DNA of 64,000 nucleotides from Microbacterium sp. AB. GTDB lineage: Bacteria; Actinomycetota; Actinomycetes; Actinomycetales; Microbacteriaceae. Both the position numbers and the translations under genes were made by a program. Position 1 is the stretch's first letter. Every line of letters starts with the position of its first letter. The notes beneath the pieces are model-generated. The model ran no database searches. It had not been told where the DNA came from and saw only the letters and a list, made by a program, of their open reading frames with translations. This document shows positions 41,147 to 49,418 of this stretch, piece by piece. The stretch is taken from the NCBI RefSeq assembly GCF_032878875.1, contig NZ_CP118157.1, positions 868,001-932,000 of the forward strand, written 5' to 3'.

Positions 41147-41950
41147 TCAGTAGCTCACGCGCTCGCCCTCGCCGGGACCCGCGCCGAATCGCGCGGCCAG
41201 CGCCTCCGCGCCACGCGCCAGGAGCGCCACGTCGGCGCCGACCAGCACGAACGACGCGCCCGCGTCGAGGTACGACCGGGCCACGTCGGGGTCGAAGGCG
41301 TTCACCCCGACGGGCTTGCCGGCGGCGCGGACGGCCTCGAAGGCGCGGAGCACTGCGGCGGTGACGTCGGGATGGGTCTGCTGCCCGAGCACGCCGAGAG
41401 AGGCGGCCAGGTCGCTCGGCCCGACGAACACGCCGTCGACGCCGTCGACCGCGGCGATCTCGGCGGCCGCGGCGACGCCGGCGGCGTTCTCGATCTGCAC
41501 GAACAGCGAAACGTGCCGGTCCGCGTCGAGGAGGTAGTCGTCGACGCGGTTCCACCGCGCCGAGCGTGCCAGTGCCGATCCGACGCCCCGCACCCCGCGC
41601 GGCGGGTAGCGCACGGCGCGCACGAGCTCTTCGGCCTGTGCCGCCGAGGAGACCATCGGCACGAGCAGGTTCTGTGCGCCGAGGTCGAGCACCTGCTTGA
41701 TCGCCACGACGTCGCCGACGGGCACACGCACGACCGGGGTCGCCGGGTACGCGGCGATCGCCTGCAGCTGCGCGAGGGTCGACTCCAGGCCGTTGGGGGA
41801 GTGCTCCTGGTCGATCAGCACCCAGTCGGTGCCGGAACCGGCCACGATCTCGGCGACCAGGGGGCTCGCCGAGCACACCCAGATGCCGGCGAGGGGGCGG
41901 GGCGCCTCGGCGAGCCGGTCGCGGAAGGTGGGGGTCAGACGAAACGACAT
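41147..41950 (-). CDS. hpaI: 4-hydroxy-2-oxoheptane-1,7-dioate aldolase
   Basis: The class II pyruvate aldolase that splits the last C7 intermediate of homoprotocatechuate degradation into pyruvate and succinate semialdehyde. The 267-residue protein has the HpcH/HpaI marks: WVLIDQEHSPNGLES, RVPVGDVVAIKQVLDLGAQN, the metal Glu in QIENAAGVA and GVFVGPSDLAASLG. The start overlaps the end of hpaH by 16 nt. Terminal gene of the meta-cleavage operon. Confidence 0.9.
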   Translation of the reverse strand: MSFRLTPTFRDRLAEAPRPLAGIWVCSASPLVAEIVAGSGTDWVLIDQEHSPNGLESTLAQLQAIAAYPATPVVRVPVGDVVAIKQVLDLGAQNLLVPMVSSAAQAEELVRAVRYPPRGVRGVGSALARSARWNRVDDYLLDADRHVSLFVQIENAAGVAAAAEIAAVDGVDGVFVGPSDLAASLGVLGQQTHPDVTAAVLRAFEAVRAAGKPVGVNAFDPDVARSYLDAGASFVLVGADVALLARGAEALAARFGAGPGEGERVSY

Positions 41951-42720
41951 GAGATGGTTCCCAACGGTCCGTAGTCGCAGAGCACGCTGTCGCCGCGGGA
42001 GATCCACGCCGGCCGGGTGAACGACCCTGCCAGGATGAGCTCGCCCGCCTCCAGGCGCGCGCCGTGCTGGTGGAACTTGTTCGCCAGCCACGCGACGCCG
42101 GTGGCCGGATGGTTGAGGACGCCGGCGGCGACGCCGGTCTCCTCGATGGTCTCGTTGCGGTAGAGCAGCGCCGAGACCCAGCGCAGGTCGACCTGGTCGG
42201 GGCGCACCGGGTTGCCGCCGACCACCAGGCCGCCGTAGGCGGCGTTGTCGCTGATGGTGTCGACGATGGTGCGTCCCTCCAGCTCGATGTGGGAGTTCAG
42301 CACCTCCAGCGCCGGAGTGACGTACTCGGCGGCGCGCAGCACGTCGAACAGTGTGGCGTTCGGGCCCTCCAGGGGCTCCTTGAGCAGGAAGGCGAGCTCG
42401 ACCTCGATCCGCACGTTCGAGAACGCGTCGTAGGGGATCGTCGCGCCGTTCTCCCACACGGTGTCGTCGAACATCACACCGTAGTCGGGCTCGGTGATGC
42501 CGGTCGCGGCCTGCATGGCCTTGGAGGTCAGGCCGATCTTGCGGCCGATCAGGCGGCGCCCCGCCGCGATGTTCTTGTCGCGCCACACTCCTTGGATGGC
42601 GTAGGAGTCCTCGATCGTGGCGTCGGGGTACCGTGCGGTGATCCGGGGGATCACGCTGTGGCTGCGGTCGGCCTCGGCGAGCTCCTCGGCGATGGCGGCG
42701 ATCACATCGGGGTCCAGCAT
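41935..42720 (-). CDS. hpaH: 2-oxo-hept-4-ene-1,7-dioate hydratase
   Basis: The 261-residue member of the hydratase/decarboxylase family (MhpD/HpaH) adds water to the dienoate before the aldolase step. Marks are SYAIQGVWRDKNIAAGRRLI, IGRKIGLTSKAMQAATGI, the metal-site EVELAFLLKEPL and GVLNHPATGVAWLANKF. The protein matches the HpaH length and sits directly before hpaI, with translational overlap, as in other hpa clusters. A long hairpin separates it from hpaD. Confidence 0.92.
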   Translation of the reverse strand: MLDPDVIAAIAEELAEADRSHSVIPRITARYPDATIEDSYAIQGVWRDKNIAAGRRLIGRKIGLTSKAMQAATGITEPDYGVMFDDTVWENGATIPYDAFSNVRIEVELAFLLKEPLEGPNATLFDVLRAAEYVTPALEVLNSHIELEGRTIVDTISDNAAYGGLVVGGNPVRPDQVDLRWVSALLYRNETIEETGVAAGVLNHPATGVAWLANKFHQHGARLEAGELILAGSFTRPAWISRGDSVLCDYGPLGTISCRFV

Positions 42721-42753
42721 CCGGTGTCTCCTGTTCGATCTCGTGACGGTGCA

Positions 42754-42803
42754 TGTCTCACCTGTTCAGGGATCCGGGCCGGCGAACCTGAACAGGTGAG
42801 ACA
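42754..42803. promoter_or_regulatory. 17-bp inverted repeat between hpaD and hpaH
   Basis: TGTCTCACCTGTTCAGG (42754-42770) is perfectly complementary to 42787-42803 across a 16-nt GC-rich loop. Each arm itself contains a CCTG-NN-CAGG palindrome. It may be an intra-operon attenuator, a processing hairpin or a pair of operators. Confidence 0.65.
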
Positions 42804-42829
42804 CGCGGGTGGGGCGGTGGACCGGCGGG

Positions 42830-43987
42830 CTAGAGCTGGTGGCCCAGCTTGTACTCGCCCTTCTTCCAGTCCGGCAGCTCCTCGCCCTCGCGGGTGTAGG
42901 AGAAGCCGTCGGCGCCGATGGTGACGGCCAGCTCGCTGGAGTCGGTGCGGGCGACGACCGGCTGCGGGTTGCCGTCCAGGTCGAGCACGAGCGACGCCTC
43001 GGTGTACCACGTCGGCACGACGGGGTTGCCCCACCAGTCGCGGCGCTGGTTGTCGTGCACGTCCCAGGTGACCACCGGGTTGTCGGGGTCGCCGGTGTAG
43101 TAGTCCTGCGTGTAGATCTCGATGCGGTGCCCGTCGGGGTCGCGCAGGTACAGGTAGAACGCGTTCGATACGCCGTGGCGGCCCGGGCCGCGCTCGATCC
43201 GGTCCGACAGCCGCAGGGCGCCGAGCTTGTCGCAGATGGCGAGGATGTTGTGCTTCTCGTGCGTCGAGAACGCGATGTGGTGAAGGCGCGGTCCGTCGCC
43301 GCCCGTGGTCGCGGTGTCGTGCACGGTCGGCTTGCGGCGCATCCACGCGGCGTAGACGACGCCGTCGGAGTCCTGGATGTCCTCCGTGACGCGGAAGCCG
43401 AGATCCTGGTAGTGGCGCACGGCGCGGGGCACGTCGGGCGTCACCTGGTTGAAGTGGTCGAGGCGGACGAGCTCCCCGGGGCCGTGCAGGTCGTACCGCC
43501 AGGACAGGCGCTCGACGTGATCGGTCTGGTGGAAGAACTCGTAGGGGAAGCCGAGCGGGTCCTCCACCCGCACGGAGTCCCCGATCCCCCTGACGAAGCC
43601 GTCCCGGCGGCGCTCGACGCGGCATCCGAGCTCGGTGTAGAAGGCCACCGCCCTGTCGAGGTCCTCCGCGGCCCGCACCCGATAGGAGAACGCGGCCGCG
43701 GCGGCGACGGGCCCCTTCCGCAGCACGAGGTTGTGGTGGATGAACTCCTCCGTCGAGCGCAGGTAGATCGCCTCGTCGTCCTCCTCCGTCACGTGCAGGC
43801 CGAGGACGTCGACGTAGAACGCGCGCGATGCGGCGAGGTCCGTGACGACGAGCTCCAGGTACGCGCAGCGGAGGATGTCGGGCGGGGGAGAGGAGGGGGT
43901 GGCGACGGGGTCGTCGGAGCGGATCGGCGCCTCCTGGCTCACGAAGAAGCCGGACGAGGCGGGCGTGCGGTCGTCGATGCGGGTCAT
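42830..43987 (-). CDS. hpaD: 3,4-dihydroxyphenylacetate (homoprotocatechuate) 2,3-dioxygenase
   Basis: An extradiol ring-cleavage enzyme of the vicinal oxygen chelate fold, like HPCD of Brevibacterium fuscum. The 385-residue protein has a 23-residue N-terminal offset relative to that enzyme. With that offset all key residues coincide: metal ligands His178, His237 and Glu290 (HPCD His155, His214, Glu267), the acid-base His223 (His200), Tyr280 (Tyr257), Asn180 (Asn157) and Trp215 (Trp192). The tail DVHDNQRRDWWGNPVVPTWY is also diagnostic. It opens the ring to 5-carboxymethyl-2-hydroxymuconate semialdehyde for HpaE. Confidence 0.95.
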   Translation of the reverse strand: MTRIDDRTPASSGFFVSQEAPIRSDDPVATPSSPPPDILRCAYLELVVTDLAASRAFYVDVLGLHVTEEDDEAIYLRSTEEFIHHNLVLRKGPVAAAAAFSYRVRAAEDLDRAVAFYTELGCRVERRRDGFVRGIGDSVRVEDPLGFPYEFFHQTDHVERLSWRYDLHGPGELVRLDHFNQVTPDVPRAVRHYQDLGFRVTEDIQDSDGVVYAAWMRRKPTVHDTATTGGDGPRLHHIAFSTHEKHNILAICDKLGALRLSDRIERGPGRHGVSNAFYLYLRDPDGHRIEIYTQDYYTGDPDNPVVTWDVHDNQRRDWWGNPVVPTWYTEASLVLDLDGNPQPVVARTDSSELAVTIGADGFSYTREGEELPDWKKGEYKLGHQL

Positions 43988-44016
43988 GTCATGCGTCCTT
44001 GCGTGAGCGGCGGCGG

Positions 44017-45528
44017 TCAGTTCTTGCCGAAGGTGGGGTTGTGGACCTTCCCGAGCGTGATGTGCACGGCCTGCTGGTCGGTGTAGAAGTCGATCGACCG
44101 GTAGCCGCCCTCGTGGCCGAGGCCGGAGGCCTTGACGCCGCCGAACGGGGTGCGGAGGTCGCGGACGTTGTTGGAGTTCAGCCACACCATGCCGGCCTCC
44201 ACGCTCTGGGCGACGTTGTGGGCGCGCTTGAGGTCGTTCGTCCACACGTAGGCGGCCAGGCCGTACTTGGTGTCGTTCGCCAGCGTCAGCGCCTCGGCGT
44301 CGTCGTCGAACGGGGTGATCGCCACGACCGGGCCGAAGATCTCCTCCTGGAAGATGCGGGCGTCGGCGGGCACGTCGGCGAACACGGTCGGCTCGACGAA
44401 GTTTCCCTCGGGGAAGCCGGCCGGCCGGCCGCCCCCGGCGACGAGGCGCCCCTCGGTCTTGCCGATCTCGATGTAGGAGACCACCTTGTCGTAGTGCTCG
44501 GGATGCACCAGTGCCCCGACCTCGGTCTTCGGGTCGTGCGGGTAGCCGACCCTGACCCGCTTCGCCTGCGCGGCGTAGCGCGCGACGAACTCGTCGTACA
44601 CCGAGCGCTCGACGAGGATGCGGCTGCCGGCGGTGCAGCGCTCGCCGTTGAGCGAGAAGACGCCGAAGATCGTCGCGTCGATGGCGGCATCCAGGTCGGC
44701 GTCGGCGAACACGATCGCTGGGCTCTTGCCGCCGAGCTCCATCGACAGGCCTTTCAGGTACGGCGCGGCGTTGCCGAAGATGATCTGGCCGGTGCGGCTC
44801 TCGCCGGTGAACGAGATCAGCGGCACGTCGGGGTGCTTCACGAGCGCGTCTCCGGCGTCCTCGCCGAGGCCGTTGACGAGGTTGAACACGCCCCTCGGCA
44901 GCCCCGCCTCCTCGAAGATGCCCGCCCACAGCGACGCCGACAGCGGCGTGAACTCGGCCGGCTTGAGCACGACGGTGTTGCCGGTCGCCAGCGCCGGGCC
45001 GAGCTTCCACGACTCCAGCATGAAGGGGGTGTTCCAGGGCGTGATGAGCCCGGCGACGCCGATCGGCTTGCGGTTGACGTAGTTGATCTGGCGGCCGGGC
45101 ACCTTGAAGGTGTCGTCGGCCTGGGCGACGATGAGGTCGGCGAAGAATCGGAAGTTCTCGGCGGCGCGGCGCGCCTGTCCGAGCGCCTGGGTGATCGGCA
45201 GGCCCGAGTCGAAGCTCTCCAGCTCGGCGAGGCGCTGGTCGCGCGACTCGACGATGTCGGCGATCTTGTGCAGGACGCGGGAGCGCTCGCGGGGGAGCAG
45301 CCGCGGCCACGGTCCCTCGACGAACGCGCGGCGGGCGGCCGCGACGGCGCGGTCGATGTCGGCCTTCTTGCCGGCGGCGCCGGTGGCGTAGGTCTCGTTG
45401 GTCACCGGGTCGAGCACGTCGAAGGTGTCGCCGTCGGCGGAATCGACGAACTCGCCGTCGATGTAGTGCCGGATCGTCGTGGGCAGGTCGGCGGGGACGT
45501 GCCGCTGGGTCAGGGCGGTGTCGGTCAT
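44017..45528 (-). CDS. hpaE: 5-carboxymethyl-2-hydroxymuconate semialdehyde dehydrogenase
   Basis: An NAD-dependent aldehyde dehydrogenase of 503 residues: the HpaE-like start DLPTTIRHYIDGEFVDSADG, NYVNRKPIGVAGLITPWNTP, Glu in SMELGGKSPAIVFA and catalytic Cys in SLNGERCTAGSRI. It oxidises the ring-cleavage semialdehyde to the dicarboxylic acid. The start overlaps the GntR regulator's stop, and hpaD follows 29 bp later, so hpaE and hpaD are one transcript. Confidence 0.93.
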   Translation of the reverse strand: MTDTALTQRHVPADLPTTIRHYIDGEFVDSADGDTFDVLDPVTNETYATGAAGKKADIDRAVAAARRAFVEGPWPRLLPRERSRVLHKIADIVESRDQRLAELESFDSGLPITQALGQARRAAENFRFFADLIVAQADDTFKVPGRQINYVNRKPIGVAGLITPWNTPFMLESWKLGPALATGNTVVLKPAEFTPLSASLWAGIFEEAGLPRGVFNLVNGLGEDAGDALVKHPDVPLISFTGESRTGQIIFGNAAPYLKGLSMELGGKSPAIVFADADLDAAIDATIFGVFSLNGERCTAGSRILVERSVYDEFVARYAAQAKRVRVGYPHDPKTEVGALVHPEHYDKVVSYIEIGKTEGRLVAGGGRPAGFPEGNFVEPTVFADVPADARIFQEEIFGPVVAITPFDDDAEALTLANDTKYGLAAYVWTNDLKRAHNVAQSVEAGMVWLNSNNVRDLRTPFGGVKASGLGHEGGYRSIDFYTDQQAVHITLGKVHNPTFGKN

Positions 45529-46247
45529 GATGCCTCCGGTTCAGTGGCGGGGTCGGGGGTGCGGGCGGCGAGGAACGCGTCCATCGTGCGCCAGCGGTGG
45601 TCGCGGGCGGCCAGCTCGATGCTGAGCGGGTCGGCTCCGGAACGGATCAGGTCGAGGATCTCGGCGTGCTCCTCGACGGAGTGGTGCGCACGGCCCGGGA
45701 CGAACGCGAACGTCGAGTCGCGCAGGCCCGACAGGCGCGTCCAGCCGCGGTGCACGAGGTCGAGGATATGCGGGTTGGGGCACGGCTCGTACAGCACCGA
45801 GTGGAACTGCTGGTTCAGCTGGGTGAAGGCGAGCGGGTCGAAGTCGTCGAGCAGTCGTTGCAGCCGCTCGTTGACGGCCTCGGCGCGTTGGAGGGCCTCG
45901 TCGGTCAGCAGCGGGGCGGACAGCGAGGTCGCCGCACCCTCGACGAGGCCGAGAGTCTGCATCGTGAAGACGTACTCGCGCGCGTCGACGACCGCGACGC
46001 GCGCGCCGACGTTGCGCTCGAAGGTGACCAGGCCCTGCGCCTCCAGCTGGCGCACCGCCTCGCGGACGGGCACGACGCTCATCTCGAGCGTGTCGGCGAT
46101 GGGGCCGAGCACGAGCCGGTGGCCGGGGCCGAACTCGTGGCTCGCGATTCGCTCGTGCAGCCACGAGTAGGCGCGCTGCGACTTGCTCGACGTCGACGGG
46201 TCGGCCGGCGCGGGCGCCGGCGCGCCGCCCCGCTGCCGCGTCGCCAT
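45525..46247 (-). CDS. GntR-family (FadR-type) regulator of the hpa cluster
   Basis: The 240-residue protein has an N-terminal winged helix (RAYSWLHERIASHEFGPGHR, then IADTLEMSVVPVREAVRQLE plus QGLVTFERNVGARV) and an all-helical FCD ligand domain. It lies inside the operon between the FAH-RraA gene and hpaE. An alternative GTG at 46256 overlaps the upstream stop (GTGA). It is the best candidate to bind the ACGATCG palindrome ahead of the operon, with a pathway intermediate as ligand. Confidence 0.9.
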   Translation of the reverse strand: MATRQRGGAPAPAPADPSTSSKSQRAYSWLHERIASHEFGPGHRLVLGPIADTLEMSVVPVREAVRQLEAQGLVTFERNVGARVAVVDAREYVFTMQTLGLVEGAATSLSAPLLTDEALQRAEAVNERLQRLLDDFDPLAFTQLNQQFHSVLYEPCPNPHILDLVHRGWTRLSGLRDSTFAFVPGRAHHSVEEHAEILDLIRSGADPLSIELAARDHRWRTMDAFLAARTPDPATEPEAS

Positions 46248-46252
46248 GTCGG

Positions 46253-47749
46253 TCACCGCGATTCCCGCCACCGGTCGTACCGGGCGCGCCACTCGGCGTT
46301 CGGGGGGAACAGCCCGTCGACGGGGTTCCCGGCCGCGACCTGCTCGGCGACCCAGGCGTCCTCGTCCTCCTGCGCGAGCGCGGCGTCGGCGACCTCCTCG
46401 ACGAGGGCGGGCGGGATGACGATCACGCCGTCGGCGTCGCCGACGATCACGTCGCCGGGGAGCACCGTGGCCCCGCCGCAGGCGACGGCGACGTCGGCGT
46501 CCCACGGCACGTGCTTGCGCCCGAGCACGGCGGGGTGGGCGCCCTTCGAGAACACCGGGAGGCCGATCCCGGCCACCGCATCGAAGTCGCGCACGCCGCC
46601 GTCGGTGACGACGCCGGCCGCGCCGCGGCTGCGGGCGCGGAGCGCGAGGATGTCGCCGAGCGTGCCGGAGCCGGTCTCGCCGCGAGCCTCGATGACGATC
46701 ACCTCGCCCTCGCCGACGGCGTCGAACGCCCGCTTCTGGGCGTTGTAGCCGCCGCCGTGGCTGGCGAAGAGGTCCTCGCGGTTCGGCACGAACCGCAGCG
46801 TCCGGGCGGTGCCCACCAGCTTCGCGTCGGGGAGGTTCGGCCGCAGCCCGTCGATCGCGACGTTGTTCAGGCCGCGCTTGCGCAGCTGCGCCGACAGGCC
46901 CGCCACGGGGGCGCGCCGCAGCTTGTCGCGGAGCTCGTCGGTGAGCCGGAACGACTCGGGCTCGGGATCCAGACCCGCGGCCTCGCGCGAGCCCCAGGCG
47001 TCGACGCGCTGCGCGTCGTCGACCTTCGGCCCCGAGCCGACGTCGGAGAAGGGCGTGTCCCCCTGGGTCACTGTGCTGCGCAGGCGCCCGGAGCTCGGCG
47101 CGCCGCCGGCGGTCGGCGCATCGACCTCGACCTCGACGACGTCGCCGGGGACGATCACCGAGGCCCCCGCCGGCGTGCCGGTGAGGATGACGTCGCCGGT
47201 CTCCAGGGTGACGTGCTGCGACAGATCGGCGACGAACTGCGCGAGCGGAAAGATCAGGCCCGCGGTGGTGTCGTCCTGCACGAGCTCGTCGTTGACCCAG
47301 GTGCGCAGCCGGAGCGCGCCGGGGTCGACGGTGCGGGCGTCGATGAGCCCGGGGCCGAGCGGGGTGTAGCCGTCGCGTCCCTTGGAGCGGACGTTCGAGC
47401 CCTTGTCGGCCCAGCGCAGGTCGTAGACGCCCACGTCGTTCGACGCGGTGACCCAGCCGACGTGCTCCCAGGCCCGCTCGAGCGGCACGCGGTACGCGGG
47501 CTCGCCGATGACGAGCGCGATCTCGCCCTCGAAGGAGAGCAGCTCGGTGCCTGCGGGGCGCTCCAGGGTGCCGCCCGAGCCGGTCACGGAGCTGCTCGGC
47601 TTGAGGAAGTAGGACGGAGCGGTGGGCCGCCGCCCGCGCTGGTCGGCACGCGAGGCGTAACTGATGTGCACCGCGACGACCTTGCCGGGCCGGGGCGCGA
47701 TCGCCGGTCGGCGTGTGTCGGCGGCTTCGCCGGCGGATCCGTGGGTCAT
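46253..47749 (-). CDS. Fusion of a fumarylacetoacetase-fold (HpaG-like) enzyme and an RraA-fold aldolase
   Basis: In this 498-residue protein, residues about 20-235 form a FAH-family domain (ELLSFEGEIALVIGEPAYRV, GWVTASNDVGVYDLRWADKG, ILTGTPAGASVIVPGDVVEV) as in HpaG/HpcE decarboxylase-isomerase. Residues about 270-490 form an RraA-like domain (GLNNVAIDGLRPNLPDAKLV, GGVRDFDAVAGIGLPVFSKG, VLPGDVIVGDADGVIVIP), related to 4-hydroxy-4-methyl-2-oxoglutarate aldolase/oxaloacetate decarboxylase. One chain could thus decarboxylate 5-oxopent-3-ene-1,2,5-tricarboxylate and a second oxo-acid. First gene of the hpa operon. Confidence 0.88.
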   Translation of the reverse strand: MTHGSAGEAADTRRPAIAPRPGKVVAVHISYASRADQRGRRPTAPSYFLKPSSSVTGSGGTLERPAGTELLSFEGEIALVIGEPAYRVPLERAWEHVGWVTASNDVGVYDLRWADKGSNVRSKGRDGYTPLGPGLIDARTVDPGALRLRTWVNDELVQDDTTAGLIFPLAQFVADLSQHVTLETGDVILTGTPAGASVIVPGDVVEVEVDAPTAGGAPSSGRLRSTVTQGDTPFSDVGSGPKVDDAQRVDAWGSREAAGLDPEPESFRLTDELRDKLRRAPVAGLSAQLRKRGLNNVAIDGLRPNLPDAKLVGTARTLRFVPNREDLFASHGGGYNAQKRAFDAVGEGEVIVIEARGETGSGTLGDILALRARSRGAAGVVTDGGVRDFDAVAGIGLPVFSKGAHPAVLGRKHVPWDADVAVACGGATVLPGDVIVGDADGVIVIPPALVEEVADAALAQEDEDAWVAEQVAAGNPVDGLFPPNAEWRARYDRWRESR

Positions 47750-47785
47750 GAGCTCCCTCGCTCTCGCATCGTCCCCAGATTATAT

Positions 47786-47803
47786 ACGATCGAGGGCGAT
47801 CGT
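47786..47803. promoter_or_regulatory. Perfect palindrome ahead of the hpa operon
   Basis: ACGATCG-AGGG-CGATCGT lies 37 bp upstream of the first hpa start, flanked by an AT-rich TATATA run that could hold the -10. The likely ligand is the cluster's GntR regulator. Confidence 0.65.
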
Positions 47804-47884
47804 TCCACATCGGGTCGTCGGTCTCTCTGTGACCGCAGTCGTATGCCGCTCCGCGCACCGGTTGAATGCGAGCGAACTCGCCCC

Positions 47885-47933
47885 TATACTCAGCGAGCGA
47901 TAGTCGAACAATGCGTTCTGATAGTGAACGATG
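47885..47933 (+). promoter_or_regulatory. Promoter of the transporter gene with 21-bp-spaced direct repeats
   Basis: TATACT (47885-47890) is a good -10. Downstream, GATAGTCGAACAATG (47899-47913) and GATAGTGAACGATG (47920-47933) are near-identical direct repeats exactly 21 bp apart, two helical turns, in the leader. A similar GATAGTATGAC occurs ahead of the IclR gene. Confidence 0.5.
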
Positions 47934-47959
47934 TTCGAGAAGAGGACGAAGGAGTCTTT

Positions 47960-49342
47960 ATGAGCGGATCCGCCTCCCCCGGGTTCACGCCCACCGGAAC
48001 GATCGCCAGCCACGGCGACCGACGTCGGGTCGTGTTCGCCACCGTCATCGGCACCACCGTGGAGTGGTACGACTTCTTCGTCTACGCCTCGGCGGCCGGC
48101 CTCGTGTTCAGCCGGCTGTTCTTCCAGCCCGCGGGGGAGCAGGCGGCGATCCTCCTCTCCTTCGCGACGGTGGGCGTGAGCTTCCTGTTCCGCCCGCTCG
48201 GCGCGTTCCTCGCCGGTCACTTCGGAGACAAGTACGGCCGCCGCGTGGTGCTTGTGCTCACATTGATCGTGATGGGCGGGGCGACCACCCTCATCGGCGT
48301 GCTGCCCACCTATGCGCAGATCGGCCTCGGGGCGCCGATCCTGCTGATCGTCCTGCGGATCCTGCAGGGCATCTCGGCCGGCGGCGAATGGGGCGGCGCC
48401 GTGCTGATGGCCGTGGAGCACGCGCCCAGGAAGAAGCGCGGTCTCTTCGGCGCCGCGCCGCAGATCGGCGTGCCGCTCGGTCTCCTCCTCGCCTCGGGCG
48501 TGATGGCCGTCATGGCGGTCATCGCCCCGGGAGACGCCTTCCTCGAGTGGGGATGGCGCGTGCCGTTCCTGCTCAGCATCGTCCTGATCGTCATCGGCTA
48601 CTGGGTGCGCCGTCGCGTGGAGGAGAGCCCGGTGTTCGCCGAGATCGCCGAGCGCAAGGAGCAGACCCGCCTGCCGATCGTGCAGCTGTTCCGCAGGCAC
48701 ACCCCGCTCGTCGTCATCGCCGCGCTCGTCTTCGCCGGCAACGGCGCGGCCGGGTACATGACGACCGGCGGCTACATCCAGAACTACGCCACAGACCCCT
48801 CCGGCCCCGTGGGCCTCGAAGCCGGGCCCGTGCTCTGGGCGGTGACCGGAAGCGGGTTCACCTGGCTCGCGTCGACCTTCGTCGCAGGGTGGGTCTCCGA
48901 CAAGATCGGCCGACGCGCGACCTATCTCGTGGGCTGGGTCGTGCAGTTGGGCGGGGTCCTCGCCCTGTTCCCGCTCGTGAACACCGGCGGAGTCGGGGGC
49001 GTGTTCGCCGGCGTCGCCGTGCTCACCGTCGGTCTCGGCTTCACCTACGGCCCGCAGGCGGCGCTCTACTCCGAGCTGTTCCCGGCCTCGGTGCGCTTCT
49101 CGGGCGTGTCCATCTCATACGCCATCGGCGCGATCCTCGGCGGCGCGTTCGCTCCGACCATCGCCGCGGCGCTCGTGCAGGCCACAGGCACCACCTGGGC
49201 CGTCACGTGGTACCTCGCCGGGATGACGGCCATCGGCCTCGTCGCGACGCTGCTGCTGCGCGACCGCAGCGGCATCCCGCTCGGCCCCGACCACGAGACC
49301 GAGCAGGCGGTGAGCCCGATCCGGGGAGTGTCGAAGGCCTGA
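47960..49342 (+). CDS. MFS transporter of the metabolite:H+ symporter (MHS) family
   Basis: The 460-residue protein has twelve membrane helices and the MHS motifs TVIGTTVEWYDFFVYASAAG, FRPLGAFLAGHFGDKYGRRV and LRILQGISAGGEWGGAVLMA. Relatives import shikimate, proline/betaine, citrate or aromatic acids. Its position between the ring-cleavage operon and a flavin hydroxylase makes an aromatic acid the likely cargo. ATG 47960 follows AAGGAG. The hydroxylase starts 77 bp after its stop, probably on the same transcript. Confidence 0.92.
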   Translation: MSGSASPGFTPTGTIASHGDRRRVVFATVIGTTVEWYDFFVYASAAGLVFSRLFFQPAGEQAAILLSFATVGVSFLFRPLGAFLAGHFGDKYGRRVVLVLTLIVMGGATTLIGVLPTYAQIGLGAPILLIVLRILQGISAGGEWGGAVLMAVEHAPRKKRGLFGAAPQIGVPLGLLLASGVMAVMAVIAPGDAFLEWGWRVPFLLSIVLIVIGYWVRRRVEESPVFAEIAERKEQTRLPIVQLFRRHTPLVVIAALVFAGNGAAGYMTTGGYIQNYATDPSGPVGLEAGPVLWAVTGSGFTWLASTFVAGWVSDKIGRRATYLVGWVVQLGGVLALFPLVNTGGVGGVFAGVAVLTVGLGFTYGPQAALYSELFPASVRFSGVSISYAIGAILGGAFAPTIAAALVQATGTTWAVTWYLAGMTAIGLVATLLLRDRSGIPLGPDHETEQAVSPIRGVSKA

Positions 49343-49418
49343 CCCCGTCGATCACGACGCGCAGGAGTCGACGCCGAGATGTCGCACGGACATCAGCACA
49401 GAGAAACGAGGACCTCCA

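Noticed and set aside
42702..43625. An Arg-rich frame overlapping hpaD on the same strand
   Set aside because: It is the shifted reading of hpaD, whose own frame carries every catalytic residue.
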